Source: Novosphingobium sp. PP1Y (GTDB lineage: Bacteria; Pseudomonadota; Alphaproteobacteria; Sphingomonadales; Sphingomonadaceae). Taken from it: a DNA stretch of 64,000 nucleotides. The DNA lies in assembly GCF_000253255.1 (NCBI RefSeq), contig NC_015580.1, forward strand, positions 1,147,001 through 1,211,000. The letters run 5' to 3'. The notes beneath the pieces were generated by a model, which was not told where the DNA came from, made no database searches, and was given only the letters and a program-made list of their open reading frames with translations. The first letter of the stretch is position 1, and the number at the start of each line of letters is the position of its first letter. Positions 63,884 to 64,000 of this stretch are shown here, in pieces. Position numbers and translations under genes: made by a program.

Positions 63884-64000
63884 GGCTGCGATAACGGGCT
63901 GCGCACTCGCGCTGCCGCATATCCGGGGCGCTCCCCCGCATTCGATTGCAAAAGTGGGCGCACGGACCTGAAAAATTCATGCAACACGGGCATTCGATAT

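Noticed and set aside
1..64000. Mobile elements, prophage, CRISPR arrays, tRNA and rRNA
   Set aside because: No transposase, integrase, phage structural gene, regularly spaced repeat, tRNA cloverleaf or rRNA stretch was recognised by eye. A covariance-model scan would be decisive for tRNA and small RNA.

Overview
This GC-rich window looks like the chromosome of a sphingomonad (Alphaproteobacteria, Sphingomonadales; Novosphingobium or Sphingobium-like, inferred). The evidence is the rimP-nusA-ylxR-infB-rbfA block, the leuC/leuD arrangement, a DUF1476-bolA-grxD operon, CrtZ-type carotenoid hydroxylase, two TonB-dependent receptors, and many GTG/TTG starts. No rRNA, tRNA, CRISPR array, phage or insertion sequence was seen.

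Region 1 (1-27.8 kb) is accessory and catabolic. It holds a methyltransferase, a secreted alpha/beta hydrolase, a deacetylase-fold amidohydrolase, a PEP mutase/isocitrate lyase-type enzyme, three isochorismatase-fold cysteine hydrolases, two VOC proteins, two TauD-type dioxygenases, an SDR, a ribokinase, a RutA-like flavin monooxygenase beside a RutB-like hydrolase, two MFS transporters, an M20 hydrolase, an extradiol-type dioxygenase, a Rieske oxygenase, a TonB-dependent receptor, an aldo/keto reductase and a BASS-type transporter. Its most unusual gene is a single reading frame joining an AraC-type regulator to a complete acetamidase/formamidase; a free-standing acetamidase lies about 1 kb away. 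The set reads as uptake, oxygenation and C-N bond hydrolysis of an unknown nitrogen-containing organic compound.

Region 2 (27.8-34.7 kb) is an iron and envelope-redox operon on the minus strand: piuC (frameshifted at a homopolymer), a Fur-box-preceded siderophore receptor, tonB, a PepSY membrane protein, DUF2271, DUF4198 and apbE. The DUF2271 protein carries a D-G-V-S-G-A-T motif resembling ApbE flavinylation sites.

Region 3 (34.8-41.6 kb) holds two cyclic-di-GMP enzymes, malonyl-CoA synthetase (matB), a PilZ protein and a NUDIX hydrolase.

Region 4 (41.6-49.4 kb) is mostly housekeeping: grxD-bolA-DUF1476, leuC-small membrane protein-leuD, crtZ, DUF454, sufE and nadE.

Region 5 (49.4-55 kb) is a phage-shock (Psp) locus. 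A divergent pspF faces a clear sigma-54 promoter, followed by a 64-residue membrane protein, pspA, pspC and three PspB-like proteins. A LuxR-type membrane-tethered regulator, small proteins and a stand-alone RadC-type JAB protein follow.

Region 6 (55-64 kb) is the conserved translation/transcription block rimP-nusA-ylxR/L7Ae-infB-rbfA, then a DUF1963 protein and thymidine kinase.
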